Shown here: piece by piece, positions 12,710 to 25,833 of the stretch
Layout of the letters: every line of letters begins with the position of its first letter
Numbering within the stretch: the stretch's first letter is position 1
Source: Rhynchonema sp. JSB1_4
Taxonomy: Eukaryota > Nematoda > Chromadorea > Monhysterida > Xyalidae
Direction of reading: 5' to 3'
NCBI GenBank assembly: GCA_030248065.1
Contig: JASAMV010000350.1
Coordinates: 29,369-93,368, forward strand
DNA length: 64,000 bases
Notes under the pieces: generated by a model
Databases searched by the model: none
Told to the model about the DNA's origin: nothing
The model's input: only the letters and a program-made list of their open reading frames with translations
Translations under genes and position numbers: made by a program

Positions 12710-14634
12710 ATGTCAGCGTCAGAAACGTTTTGGAAATAGAAATAGAAATATGCATTGGTGAGGATCAGCAGAGCGATGTGCTTCACAATTCAGGCAAAAA
12801 AGTTTTAGATGGATTCTCAAGCAGTCGTTATGTGACCAATACATACCTTACTTTTCTGAAACTTTATTTTGTTTGCCGGCAATACACCCGAGAAATGAGG
12901 AGAAATAAAAACTAGTGGGAATTATCAAACATAATAAATGCTCAGACATGATACGCGGATTGGGGTCAAGTTACGCTGATCTCATCCCTCATACTGAACA
13001 CTTGGAAGAAACTTTCCAAGAGATTCTACGCGAGAAGACCAAGCTGAGGCCATGATACGCCACACAAACTGATGTTCTATGTTTCAATGCAACGTAAAAT
13101 TATGACGTAATACTTTCGGTAGTAAACAAGAGCGCACAAAAGCACTTGTCAAAATTTTCTTATTTTTGTCATGGCTGTGTGTCGCACTGTGTTTCGTGTC
13201 TGGTAAGTTAGAAGTCTGAGGGGTAATCACAGAGGTGTTAAACTCCCGGTTGTTTAACGCCCACTGGAGAAGAACAAAGAAGTGGATGGGCTAGGAAGGT
13301 TATGGTGCATTTGTATTTTTATTTATTTGTATTTCATTTCACGCTACATTTAATTCGTATGCGCATGCAAATGTGGTTTGTGGGTGGGACCGAAAACTGA
13401 AGAAATATTTTTCTGTTTCATCTGCATAATTTGCACAAAAGTTCCTAATCTAAAACATGCGTGAGGTACCCTAATATTTGTACCACAAGCAAGGAAACTA
13501 AATGCATTTATGCACATGCAAACGGAACGATTCAGAAATTCGCCAGCTTTCACAATGACGTGATAAGTTTGCGATTGAAAATATACATTGTGCAGAAACG
13601 TCACACTTTTTAAAAAAAACCGACCAAGTTCCACGCTTGAGGTTTTGTTTTCGTGCTACAGACAAAAAATACGCGCAATGTTTAGTTAGTTTTAAGATTT
13701 TTAATAGTAATCGGAATCTAAAGTTCATCATATCCATGACAATTATCCTGAATAAGCAAAAACAATTTTCCACGTCAGAGTTTGTTTGTGGCGAACACTG
13801 AGGACTTGTCACTCAGGACATTTGCTCACGGGTCACAGGTGCGTAAATATGGCAGTTTTTGCGTATTTGCAAGCTTAGTCATTATTTTGCGTCAGCATAG
13901 ACTGTTTTAACGTGTCATTGTCGGTGCTTGACAGTTTCAGATCAATCAACCTCAATCTAAAGAGCACGAAATGCAACAATAAGAGCACAAAATTTAACCA
14001 TTTTCATAAGCAATGAGTGCGCCGCAGGTGTCATAATAAGCATATTCAACCGAACATTCGCTTGAAGCTCAGTTTATATTTCTGATTCTCGCGCAGTAGT
14101 TGAAGGTAAGACAGTGACTGCTTGTTGTGATTGTCTGCTCCTCTCTGTCCGTTTGAAATATAAATCGACCTTTACAGGCATTTTATGGTGACTCACAAAC
14201 ACGTGCATGTGATATACATAGTGTAATACCGGCACTTGGCAATGGAACCGGTTTCGAAATTGATGTTCAAATTTCAATTGAATCTACATAAATATTTTAA
14301 ACATGCTCAATTCGAAATCACATAACACGTTGAGGTCGACCCACATGCGTATACACCCCCGCAAGTGGTCACGTCACGGCTTGGCGTTTTTTTTCAAATA
14401 ATGACAAAGGCATCCGAGTTGCGTCATTTTATCACCGCGGGCACGCTTACCAGACAATCACTTTTTTCCATTGTCAGAGTAGCGCGTCGAAATTCAATAT
14501 CTCACCATGGATACTGTTAGCCCCTTTGTAAATTTATCACAAAGATCTAATGTTTTCGATTTCGTCATATCAGTCACATCATCAACTTTTCGAGGTTCTT
14601 TTTGACTGATCAGCTGTCACATTGGGAGGGAGGA
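12710..14634. other. No gene seen
   Basis: Noncoding. An exact CTGTTTCA octamer occurs at 13412. Confidence 0.4.
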
Positions 14635-15144
14635 TGGGCGTAAATTTGAAACATTGCACGCTGAGCAAGCAGCAGGCGCGCGTTTCCAAAGGTCAACTTT
14701 GACAGCCTGCTGTGCAAGTGTAAATCGTTTGTTTGCAAGCTGGTTCGTTTAAGCTGGTTGCACAAACGTTTTAAAGGAATATTTGTAAGTTACCTAACAT
14801 TTCGCCGCAAGGCTGTTGAGAAATTGAACATTCATTGACGGCGGTGCCAAAAAAACTTGACGTCGCTAACTGATCGCAGCACGAAATCAAAATGGCTCAA
14901 TGAAAGAATAAGAAACTCACACATCGTTTGTGCAACCAGCCTAAAACCAATGTTGGAAACAAATGATCTACGCTTGCGCAGCATAGACTGTCAAAGTTGA
15001 CCTTTCGTTTAGAACGCGCGTCTGCTGCTTGGTCGGCGACGGCGTGCACTGTTTCAAGCTTTCTCACACCGAACTTTCCCACGCCGAGCTTTCCACCGAC
15101 CTTTACACACAACTGACTTTTGCATCGTTATGAAAATATCACCC
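14635..15144. repeat. Foldback MITE, GGTGTAAA family copy 2
   Basis: Inverted arms match in blocks: GCTGGTTGCACAAACG near 14754 against CGTTTGTGCAACCAGC near 14923, and AAAGGTCAACTTTGACAG near 14690 against the block near 14990. The right terminus matches the element at 12483-12709. Confidence 0.65.
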
Positions 15145-15573
15145 ATAACGGGGATGGCGTTGAATGAAACTTCTGACCACATTAGGCTTGTGACGAACTC
15201 TTGATAATTCTTGTGGCAGAAAAAGGAGTGTTTAGAAAAGCCAAATCACAAAATCGAAAAAATTAAAAAACTGTGTATTGGTCGCACAACGACTTTATAA
15301 GAATTCATCTACCCTGATCTTCAGGTTCAACCTTAACCACTATGCTACTTGTATTTTTGACAAAACATTTTCAGCTAAAAATAATCTAGCAGATCAACCA
15401 CGTTGCCGCAGGTCTGAAACATTCTCTTTACTACATACTTTGTGTGCGATCACGCAACGCAACGTCATTGCCCCGTAATTTTCCCTCTTCACGATTCAGG
15501 AAAAAAATTTGACAAATTCTTATATAGTCATTGTGCGACCAATACCAGGGCGCGTCTTTTGGTGGCGCGTGCA
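15145..15573. other. No gene seen
   Basis: Noncoding. Confidence 0.4.
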
Positions 15574-15726
15574 GTCATATACCACGACCTGGGAACTGGT
15601 GGGAACTTTTCAAAACATTTTCCAGCGACCGAGACTTGAGGGGCACAGAAAATGTTTTGTCATTATATTAAACTTGAGTGACAAAGTGTTTTGAAAAGTT
15701 CCCAAGCTCCCAGTTCCCTGTATGAC
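15574..15726. repeat. Foldback element, about 50-bp arms
   Basis: GTCATAT...GGGAACTTTTCAAAACA on the left mirrors TGTTTTGAAAAGTTCCC...GTATGAC on the right. Confidence 0.6.
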
Positions 15727-17242
15727 TACAAGAGCCCGGAGCATCGAAACTTGTTTGTTTCATGGCTTTCCTTGTGTATACTGTATTAATGTGCCCAACA
15801 CGCATTTTAGCACTCCATGTGGAACTTCAAGAAAAGCTTTCAAAAACTGTCGGTCGAACACTTTCATTTTTAGAATTATGTATGTACAATGATTTCCCAT
15901 GTAACAAGCAAATCACAAAACTTTTTTCGCTTTTTTATTGTGTTAACAACTCATCAAGTTTAAAAATTCATCATGACCGTCCATAAAAACTTTTCAGCAC
16001 ATCACTGACGTAACATTTCCTAACCCGGTTTTTGTGCATTTTCTGACGCTAGTATTTCTGGAACAGCCTAACACATGGCTACCTGTCTACGTAATGCCTT
16101 GTGCGTGGCTTGTTCGCCATTTGTCACACAGTAGTGGATGACTTGTTGTTCACTGCGTTGCTGCGTGTGTTGACTTGTCGTTGCTCCGTGTTCCGTGTAG
16201 ATAATTGCGAAGTACATAAGTTACTTGCAGGTTTATCCCAAACAGGAGCACAAAACCGTGTTTCAGCAAAGCATATTCAACGAGTGAAAGTACCAAGTTT
16301 GGAGAACTTTACAATAGAAGCTAAAGCAGAGAATCACCTATGCAACCACTTCATATGCAACACACATCCTACTTTCGAACAGTCCATTTCTCTCATTATT
16401 CTCCCAACGCTCGCCCATATCTTATAACAAGCGACGATCGCACACCAATCAGTTATTTCCCTGTGGAACGATCCGTTCCATACACCTTGCATGGCACCAG
16501 GTACTGTAGGAAAGTTTCATTCTTAGTTTTGGATCATTAAAATTGCATTTTATGGTGATAATGCAAATTTGCACAAAACTGAGGCATACGCTTTTTTCAA
16601 CATTAATGTAACATGTTTTTGTTTGAAACCGCAGTTGGTTTTTTCTACGGTCACAAAATTGCTGTTCACAGGTGAGAATTACGGGTTTGTCAAATTACGA
16701 GTTCAACTTCGGGATGAAAAAGAACAGTCGTTAAATACTGCTCATGTATTATGTAGTTTGCAACCGAAGCCAAATTCACAGAGACATTTTGTTCGAGTTT
16801 ATATTATTTCGTTCTTTTGGCATCCTAATATTTCGATCGTCTTACAAAGTCGACTTCTTTCATGTCAACGCTGCATTTCAAGTGAATCAGTCACTGTCCA
16901 GAGAAACTTTGATTGAGAAAAATACTGTAGGGTTTCGCAAGTTTCTTGGTTAGCTATAGTTTGCAACTACTGTATTACCGATTAAAAATAAAGACTGTGT
17001 TTTTTTCGTGTCACCCACTTAAGTACTAGATTTATTTGCTGAGGGCAGTGTAGGCCCCGGCTTAAGCCTAAGCCCAAGCGTAAAGCTAAAGAGTACCCAC
17101 TGGTTCGTCCACCGCTGTTTTGTCCGTACTCCATTTTCAGATGTGTTCACTGCGATACAGCAAAAAATTGAAAAATTTTCGTTTTTAAGAACAATTCCCA
17201 AAAATTAAAGACACATTTTGTTCCTCGAAATCTACGAAAAAT
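15727..17242. other. No gene seen; presumed upstream region of the ShKT gene
   Basis: Noncoding with short frames only. The last few hundred bases should hold the ShKT promoter, but no motif stands out. Confidence 0.4.
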
Positions 17243-18693
17243 ATGTTCTTGAGCTGCTTCTTCGTCCTGGCGCTGCTGCACTGTCTGGTAACTTTAATTG
17301 TTTTACTTTTATTTATTTACGTGTGTATTACCATTGCGTTTGCGGCAACTTGTTTTGCGTTACGCTCCATCAAATGGGCATGATACAAGACAAGCACACC
17401 AACCATTCCTTAGCTTTTCGCTGTCATTGTTTACTTTTCTAAACAATTCCAGTGCATTCAGTCGACACACGCTCAGTCCGTGAAATGCCGTTTCTGCAAG
17501 TGGAAACTGGGTCGGGATCTCTGTTCTGATTACGGAGAATGGAACGTCAGCGAATATGATTGTGCGCTGCTGGTTGATGGTGGGCTAGGGGCAAAGCTCG
17601 GCGGGATATGGTTCATTTCGGGATTTAACCTGGTTACCTGGGTACCCTGTATCGATCTATGGTAACCAAAGTGCATTTAGGGTCAACCAATTCAGGCCCG
17701 GCCGAGATTTACAGAGTCAGCCTGAAGCTTACCTGTGAGACTGCTGTAACGCTAAGTCAAATTCTAGAAATGTCATATTCAAAGGATGAAAAGGTGTTTT
17801 TGACCGCCTTCACAAATATGGATTCCAGCATAAAAATCCGGCTTTTTAAAAAATGAAAAAAATAGATCTGCCTCTGGTCTAAAGCTGGTCGCAAAGTTTG
17901 CCAAGCTAATTTCTCAAGGCGAAACAAAAGTCACTCGATTTCCTTTTTATGCCAACGCGGAACTTTTACAACAAACAATAGGAAGTTGACCGCATTCTAT
18001 TCCCAGAAACCACTACAATGCCACCATGGGCGCGAGAACCGGTGAATTTCCGTGGTACCGCCACCGAACAAATAGTGTTACCGGATCGGATCCTCGGGGT
18101 ACCCGATTACAAAACTACGACACCTGCACCGGTGCAACCATCGAGGAACAATCCGGCAAGGGGTATGTTTGAATGACGATGTTTGTATATATACTGCGGT
18201 TGTGTATCAGCCAGCTGGTTCGGTGTGTGCGCACTGTCCTGCGCTAAAGTGGCGCTAATGCATCGCACTCACGATGGGTTGGAGTGATAGTACATACTCA
18301 AGTCAAACTCACTGATGTTTCACGGGGCGTGTGCAGGTATGTACTTTAGGTTCATGGTACTCGTGCGGTTTTCACTCGCTCACAAAAACAAAAACCACTC
18401 CGTAGAGTTGCCCGTTTCGAATCACTGTAGCAAGCAGTCAGCCGGAACGCGTCACGTGGCTCCAAAAATATACCGACCTAATTGTCAAAAAATTAAATCA
18501 CAAATTGATAAATTAATATTAGGTGAGAAAATTCAGTCTCAATCCAGACCCAACACCGATCTACCGAGGCCGGTGCCGTGACCGCGATGCCGATTGTGCG
18601 TATCTCGTGTCGCCGCTTCTTTGTCAGAAACTGAACTGCCTAAGACGGTCTTGCCGACTTTCGTGTCAATTGTGCACGCCATATGACAAGTGA
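17243..18693 (+). CDS. Secreted ShKT (SXC) domain protein, four exons
   Basis: I join four exons with matching phase: 17243-17287, 17453-17579, 18007-18162 and 18548-18693 (stop TGA), giving about 157 residues. Exon 1 is a typical signal peptide, MFLSCFFVLALLHCL, ending at a GTAACT donor; cleavage is likely after THAQ early in exon 2. Exon 2 carries a four-cysteine block (CxxC, then two more Cys). Exon 3 is Thr/Pro-rich, a linker. Exon 4 has a C-terminal ShKT domain: Cys-RDRDAD-Cys, then Cys, and the hallmark SC-x2-SC-x2-C ending four residues before the final lysine. ShKT domains in nematodes occur in secreted or cuticular proteins and modified enzymes; here no catalytic domain precedes it, so the role is unknown. 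The domain has seven cysteines instead of six. The signal peptide, phases and ShKT pattern are seen; the exon 2 donor (G/GTGGGC) is the least certain junction. Confidence 0.72.
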
Positions 18694-20305
18694 TTTGGCA
18701 TTAATGCTTGTTGAACACTATTTTGATTTTATGGTGACCCGCCATGATAATGATGGTGAAACCCTCCCTCGATTCTTTGTGTACCTACACAGATTTTATT
18801 GTTCCTAAAGCTATTGTTCAATCAAAAGTTTCACTCCAGGGATTGCTGACAGTAAATCATTTAGTCAAATTTGTTTTATTTGTCTTGTTCGTACCACTTG
18901 CTGATGCTGATATAGATGAAATGGAGCCTGTCTTCTCATACTTCCATTCCGATATTTTTTGTGATATTGCATTTTATGACCGGGTATCGTTGGTTTGGTA
19001 TGGGTCCCGTGGACTAAAGTATGACGTACATAAAACAATGGCAACATTTTTTTTATTTTGTTTTGCGATGTGTTTCATCATATTTTATGTGCGTTATTAT
19101 GATTGTTTGTCATTATCAATGACAAAAAATATGATGTGGAATTTCAACAAATAAATATAAATTTGATGTTTAAAAACAATGGCGTTTTACATTCTTTAAT
19201 AACAGAACAACAGAGAACACTAAGCGCGACACAGCACGAAACAAAAAAAACAGAAAACAGAAAATTTTAATAATTCCCAAATTGTGCATATAGATAAATT
19301 GTCACACTCACGAAGGGAAGGCAAGTGAAATGAATACTGCAGAGAAGGTATGAGTATGAACGCTTGGAAAACGGAGAAGCAAAATAGAAAAGGTTACAGG
19401 TCAATATTTCGTGTCACGGACAAAACATCTGGTGGACAAAACAGCCGGTTGCATATTCCCAGAAGAACAACCCTGAGAAAGTTGAAAAACTGAAAGAACG
19501 AGAAAACAAAAAACAACAAAAAAACTGTAGGAAAATGTGCAGGTTAAGATTATCAATCACGAAATAATCGAATATCAAAGCAAGACAACTTCGTGATACG
19601 AATGCATCGTAAAAGAACTCGAATCAACAATATTTTGCGTACAGCGGTGACGGATCCTGCTTTTGGCCATGGAAGAGACCAAATCCACAAAGTCATTTTA
19701 TCTGATGCTTGTCTCGTTTTGAAAAGTCGTTGTCATCTACTGCTTGTTTAAAATTTTAGGTAAAATACCATAATATGACCATTATGAGCGCGTGCGCGGG
19801 CGAAATTTTTGCAGTTGCGTCGGCAAAGTTCATGCAAAACGGACGTGTATGCAACTATGCGCGAAACGCGCGATTTTAGGACTATTGAAAAGTGTCAAAG
19901 TGAAAATCCCTCGATTGGGTCGTTTTTAGCCGTTCATCCGAAATGGTCACCCCCTTTGACCCAGTGACCCCCTGGATCCGCTGGTGACGTCATGGGACAC
20001 CTGTCTTGGTTGCGGGATCTCTTCAACGATTGAATTATTTATAATGTCATTGATGAGCCACAGAAACATTCGGCTGAGGCAGTTATGAAATCAGATCGGA
20101 TGTGATTGGATCTAATCGGTCTACCTGGTCACATTACATCAATGTCACTGGGTGGTCCAGTCCGATCCGATCACCAAAGTTTGATATCGACCCATGTGCA
20201 TGCAATGCACCGACTGTGGCTGCAACTGCGTTGTTGCAAAGAAGAAACATTTCAGGGCGGCGCAAGACCATCGTAAAATTTTTGATCGATGCAGACTTCA
20301 GATTT
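18694..20305. other. Convergent intergenic region
   Basis: This is the 3' flank of the + strand ShKT gene and of the - strand SLC4 gene, which converge here. An A-rich stretch at 19190-19520 has no coding. Confidence 0.5.
19150..19155 (+). promoter_or_regulatory. Candidate polyadenylation signal of the ShKT gene
   Basis: AATAAA lies about 460 bases past the ShKT stop codon and is followed by an AT-rich stretch. It is the first canonical hexamer seen downstream on this strand. The UTR between contains a 136-codon open frame with hydrophobic stretches that I regard as chance. Confidence 0.35.
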
Positions 20306-23300
20306 TTAATAAAAGCTCGACAATCTAGACAGCTGAACACTCTCGCCCAGTGAAGCCGCCGTCAGCACGCCCTCGATTTTGGTCGTCGTTTGATCGTGCG
20401 TTTCGTGGTCTTCGTTAGAGTCCAACTGTAAATGGAATGTTGTGAATATTAGTGCCGTGTACACAAGCATACTTACAGTGAATAGAGGTGACTCTCTCCT
20501 GTTGTGTGACTCGGGTTGTCGGGTTATCATGCCCATTGCAATCCAAAATTGTAAAATATGGATCAAGCAATAATATCTGCTGGTGGGGCTTTTTGAAGGC
20601 AAATTTGCCAAAGGTGTTGCCAAAGGCCTGGCGCCTCGGTCTGTCTGCGAAAGCAGGGCGAAACAGACCAACACTGCTGCACTCAGTGCATTTTATAATC
20701 CATGCAAATCCCTGATCCGGCTATAGTTACATTCATACACCTGTTGTCAACATGTTTAATTCAGTTACGTCTTCTCAATGAACTTGTCATGTCAGTGAAC
20801 GTCGATAAAAAAAACATTGCCAGAAATAATCAGCCAAACTGAGGTGATTTCCTGCGAAAATAGCTAACCGCATCCAGTTCGGTATTTGTGAATATTTTCG
20901 TCAAGATGCCCGATCTGACGAACGCCAATATCAACAGCGCAAACGGAAAGGCCAAACGGGTGTGCTTGAAATGTTTCACTGAGTACACGGCACACAGACC
21001 CAACAGCTGGATGACCGTGTACAGGTGCATACGCGTGCGTTTCACCTGAAAATCAGGGTAGATACAGACTGCAGGATCCTATTGTCGCAATTCGCATGTG
21101 AACCTGGGAATCGAAGATAAAGATACACACGTCTTCGCTGGTGGAAATACTGTAAATTTTAAAGCGCACAAACGCAAAAATTTCCCCGCGCACCTCCTTA
21201 CAGTACGGCCGATCCGGGTAGTACTTCTGCGGAATGAAGAACAACATCATTCGTGTCAGGAATTCGACACCCACGAAGTTCATCAGCGCCAAGTACAAGA
21301 AAACGCCAAACAACACGGCCAGGGGCAGATGCGAAATGTAGGCACCCATGAATGCGCAGGATCCTGCAAGCCGAAATTTGGCTGAATTGTACAGGAGTGC
21401 GGTGTGTTTTGCACTGAAGATGACCTGGTGCACCGCCATCGTGCCAATACAACAAGCCTAAGGCTGTCACAGCACAACAGGCTCACACGGCCGATACTGC
21501 CAAATGCGATATCGCACAACTTTTCGTTGATGTCAAATTTGATCAAGTTTGATACCGGCGCAGTGAGACCAGAGGCAATCCCCTTTAAGCTTTGGCTTCG
21601 ATTTGTACTCAAACCCCAACTCACCAACGAGCAGCGACACGAGAATGTTCGTGACGCGTTGTTCAATCACATATTCCACCGTGGCACGTTCGCCGGGTGC
21701 CGGTCGGTTCCAGACGGTTAGCGACGCGCAATGGGCCACAGACTGGGAACAAGAACGTTGTATCTGTTGTGATGTTTCACGATGGATACCAAACATTGCT
21801 TAGTATTCATGGTTCGATTGCAATCTGTTGTGTATCTATATTTGTGTGCCTATCAGGGTCGTCTGAAGGTACATCGATTGCTGGTTGAAAGCCGATTTAT
21901 TCAAATGATCCTGAGTCGCCAAATCCAATCACTGCACTAGCTATTTGGCTGTAATGTGGCAAATTTTGTTACCGCTAAGATCAAATTCTGAATCAGTCTT
22001 GTACCGTTGGGCATGATTACACGGGTATGACAAAATTGCGTGCATTGGCATTGTTTATTGATAAACTACGCTTGTGACACAAATGATGAATTGACAGTCA
22101 TTTGTACACAGCAGGTCAAAACCTGATGTTTCATACAACCTAAAAGTTCACACACCTGTACAGCAGCGACGCACATCCAGGGCAGCCTGAAGACACCACA
22201 CACAACGCACAACACACCGGACAGGGGTATGTCCCAATGGTGGCCACCGTTGCCTTTGACAAGACCCCGCTCGTGTCGACGGAGAAGCAATCTGCAAATC
22301 AAAATTAAGAGAATTATTTATGTATCCTGCATAATGCGGGGTGCACATTTTTACTGCTATGTATGGTGATTATGTCGGGTTTCGGATTATATAACCATAG
22401 GCTGGCTGTTGAAAGACGCCTGCTACACCCCGTTTCCACCACGACCAAACGGAACCATGTTTCAGAACCGAGGATCGTTGTCATGACCATGAGGATGAAA
22501 CTTCCAATACTGCGCATCCACTTTACGCGCTGACTCGATTGGGATACCAGAGTATTTTCGGTGATCATAAAGTAAACATAAAAATGACTCAAACTGGAGG
22601 TGCCGCAGTGAAAGCGTGAACCATATGAAGTATGAACACCATTTAACCATGCAGTTGAGAAATTCAGATCGAACAACCGAATCGGTCATGTTAGAATAAA
22701 ACTAACTCGGTGATCTGTGTTTCGACAAATATGAGCACGTAGAGCAACAATCCCGGCACTATTGCGAACCAACAGGCCCAGTACTGGCCGTCTTCGAACC
22801 AGAAATCGGCGATGATACGGTAGGAGCCGGATGTGTGCGCCAGGTTGTGTGGCATGTCAACGTGCTGGAATAAAGTGCAGCTGGGAGGAGGCTTATTCCA
22901 ATGTAGTCTACGCGCATGCGCGTATGGTATTTCGTGCCAATACAGCTGGACAACAGTGGCGTGTACAATGTAGTTGGGCAGGTGCTATAACACGCTTGGA
23001 TAGCGCGACGACTAAAGCGTTGACGACAATATAGACACTCTGCTTTGCGTTGGCACGGTAAGCGCACATGCGTGTAGACTACAACAGAATCAGCCGGCCG
23101 AATTGTGATCTCTTGCGACATCAGGTATGCGTGCCAGCTTTCCTTTCACATTCAGGGAACAAGACAAGCATTAAGGTCTGGGTGTACTCACTTGAATGTA
23201 GACATGGCCGACGATGAAGTGCCCAACGACGGATGTGATCGCAATCGATATCAACATGCCCAGGTCGCAAATCGCCAGACGCCACTGAAATCAAGGATGA

Positions 23301-25833
23301 TGTTTCATTTGTTACATGAACTGTAAGCATAGGAAGGACTTGCAAAGCCATCCCGAAGAAGCGTGAATGTCATCAATGGGCATGATAACAGAGAAAAATC
23401 TCATCATAAGGGCACATCTCATCGCTGTGACACCTCTGTCAATTTGATATCCGCAAAGGCATTAAAACGGGCAGATCGCATATCGATCGTTTTCGTGATC
23501 AAATATTTTTTATGATATTCTCTCGTAGCTCATGCCTGACCATGTGTTTGACGCGTTTATTTATTTTTATGCGCGCTTCTCATAATCAAACTGAGAGTGA
23601 GAACACAACATAGTGCAAAGATTGAAAGAGCGACCCACCACTCCAATTGTGCACATCTGAGAAAATTACATTTGACCGGTAAAAACATTATAAAAAAACT
23701 TGTGTTAAAAATAGCAAGACACACCATGGACCACAATTTTCTAATTGATTAAATCTCTGATGATGAAACATCACCCAGGTGCACATATCGGTATACCTTT
23801 CGTCCAAAGTACATTTTGTTCCTGAGCACTTTGAATGCGTAGCACAACATGAACGTTGCGACCACATAGCCGATGCTGACGACGCCCGTGTCCGGCTGAT
23901 GCCAACGATGTTGACATTCATGCACCGAACCCTGAATCAGGGACGGGGGGAATTTGAATTTTCAATATTTTGAATAGTTGAGCTGTATCAGCTGATGCTT
24001 AATGCCACAAATACTGCGCCACAGCGTTTTTTGATGTTGGGCAGCACAACATGGCCAGTGTCAAACTTGGAGATCGGATTGGCTCTGTCGAGCATTCTTG
24101 AAAAGCACTAGGTGCACTCCATGGATGGAAATGTAATAAAAGGTCACTGTTTGAGGCAAAACCGGACTTGGACAGCGATCCATCAAATTGATGTTAACTA
24201 ATGTTTGCAGAAATCTGACCAGTCAAAATAACGGGTCTTGAAAGTTGAGTAACGTGAATCCCGACACCTGTATCATGTCATCATGATGTTCATGCATGCC
24301 GTGTACCTGGCCAGGGGCGTATATATCGCTGGAGTAGAACGCGTACAAGGCTTCCACATATGATGTTTCATTCGTGGTGCCGTTTAGCTGTTGCGCGTAC
24401 GATTTGACACACAGCGCGTGCTGACGGATGTAGTAGTCAATGTTACCGATTGGGTTTGTCTCGAGAGTCTGTAGGAAAAAGTGTGTGTTTGCAAATCAGA
24501 AACCATGAGTGAATATGAAAACCAAATAAACACACATTCATCATGAACTTGACACTTTCGCCGATGAAAATCGCCGAAATCAACGTCGTGAACACATCCT
24601 CGGTGAAACTAGAAAACTGTGGTATTTGGGGGTGTTAAATTAAAAGAACAAACAATGAAATTGAAAAAAAGAATACTGACACCGTTACCAACCGTGTGAT
24701 GTATTTGAGCAAAACTGCACCTTCGAACGCAGTGGTGACGATGGCGGCCAGGAACAACCACAGCGACGCCCACACACGCATGGTTAGGAAGTTGAGATCG
24801 AGGTAGTCACACACCTGGGTGTAATTTTTTGTTGCAAAAAATTAGGATCGTTGCAGGAAGATAGTTTGGGGGGAATTAGCTGACACAGTTTGAGTGTGAG
24901 ATAATTGGCTAATTAAGTGCAATCGTCAAGATGTTGGTCTACATACTGCTACCGACAACCACGACGCACTTAACATACGCACATTCATTGGTGTGTAACA
25001 TCGATAGTCATCAACTATTTTGTGGTTCATTCGTTGTACACAGGCGACTGTTTACATATCCAGCTGATACTACCCAATGTTGTCTGCGTACTGATGAAAA
25101 TTGCACAAAAACATTTTGGTGACTAAAAAACAGGCCGGAACACAGAGACGAAAAAACCGCTCCTCACCGCATACAAACTGGCCTCAAATATGAGCACCGG
25201 ACCAGTGGCGGAGACAATGTGTAGGGGTTGAGCACTGAACAGTCCCCAAAGCATACCACAGATGCATTGAGAGAACAGCGTTTCGATGATGCCGATTTGA
25301 TCGTGCGTGTACGAACCTGTGGCGAGAAGATCAGAAATTGTACACTAGCAGAGTGAAAAAGTACACTCACTGAGTGTGAAAATGTACCCTTCCAAAAATT
25401 ATTGTCTCCGACGTACAACCCAGTGAAATCAACTCAAAACAGAAATGAACAAAAATTACTGACGCAAGGTGTAAAATAACTCCGTACTTCTTGCTGGTGT
25501 AAAATTTACACTGTGAAATGCAAACTCACCCAACAGTCCGCCGAACGTGATCGCAGGCGCGATGGCCGCGAAGAACAGAAACAGAATTGATGTGAGACAT
25601 TGGAATGGGTCGTGCAGCACATCAGTGAAATCGGATTTGAAATACGGCGGGAACCGCTCACGGAAGTCCTCGATGAAACCGCCTGATTTTGCAAGGGAAT
25701 GATATTGATGTCTGATGAACCATGCACCCAGTTATGATGTATTCAATTAGAAACCCACCAAACAGCCGGCCAGTGCGCCTGAGCGGATGTCGGAAACCAC
25801 GGCTGGCAATTGAGTGTGCGCGTTTGATGCTGC
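20306..25833 (-). CDS. SLC4 gene: transmembrane transport domain exons
   Basis: Fourteen exons join in phase: 25833-25759 (RRTGRLFG), 25682-25530 (GGFIEDFRERFPPYFKSDF...ITFGGLLG), 25316-25168 (QPLHIVSATGPVLIFE), 24814-24693, 24608-24536 (FTEDVFTTLISAIFIGE), 24468-24307 (extracellular loop with adjacent NGT and NET glycosylation sequons), 23931-23797 (PDTGVVS), 23284-23192, 22864-22707, 22291-22156 (LVKGNGGHHWD...LPW), 21742-21625 (PGE...EQRVTN), 21363-21194 (LPLAVLFGVFLYLAL...), 21045-20869 (MHLYTVIQLLGL...LAFPFALL) and 20425-20306. These match the SLC4 membrane core in order, including FGGLI, TFGGLLG, QPLxxxxxTGPVLxFE, TRFTE, PGExP, EQRVT, VLYGVFLYM and AFPF. Several usually constant spots differ: KKGxGYHLD reads VKGNGGHHWD, and TVRS after PWxxAA reads AVQS. 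The C-terminus is short and ends SSFY with no obvious PDZ ligand. Confidence 0.9.

Noticed and set aside
18744..19154. Frame of 136 codons with hydrophobic stretches
   Set aside because: It lies in the presumed 3' UTR of the ShKT gene, with no good start or conserved pattern.
21053..21439. Reading the SLC4 exon as starting upstream at 21439
   Set aside because: The first part is intron that includes a dispersed repeat copy; the real exon begins at the TTGCAG acceptor, 21363.
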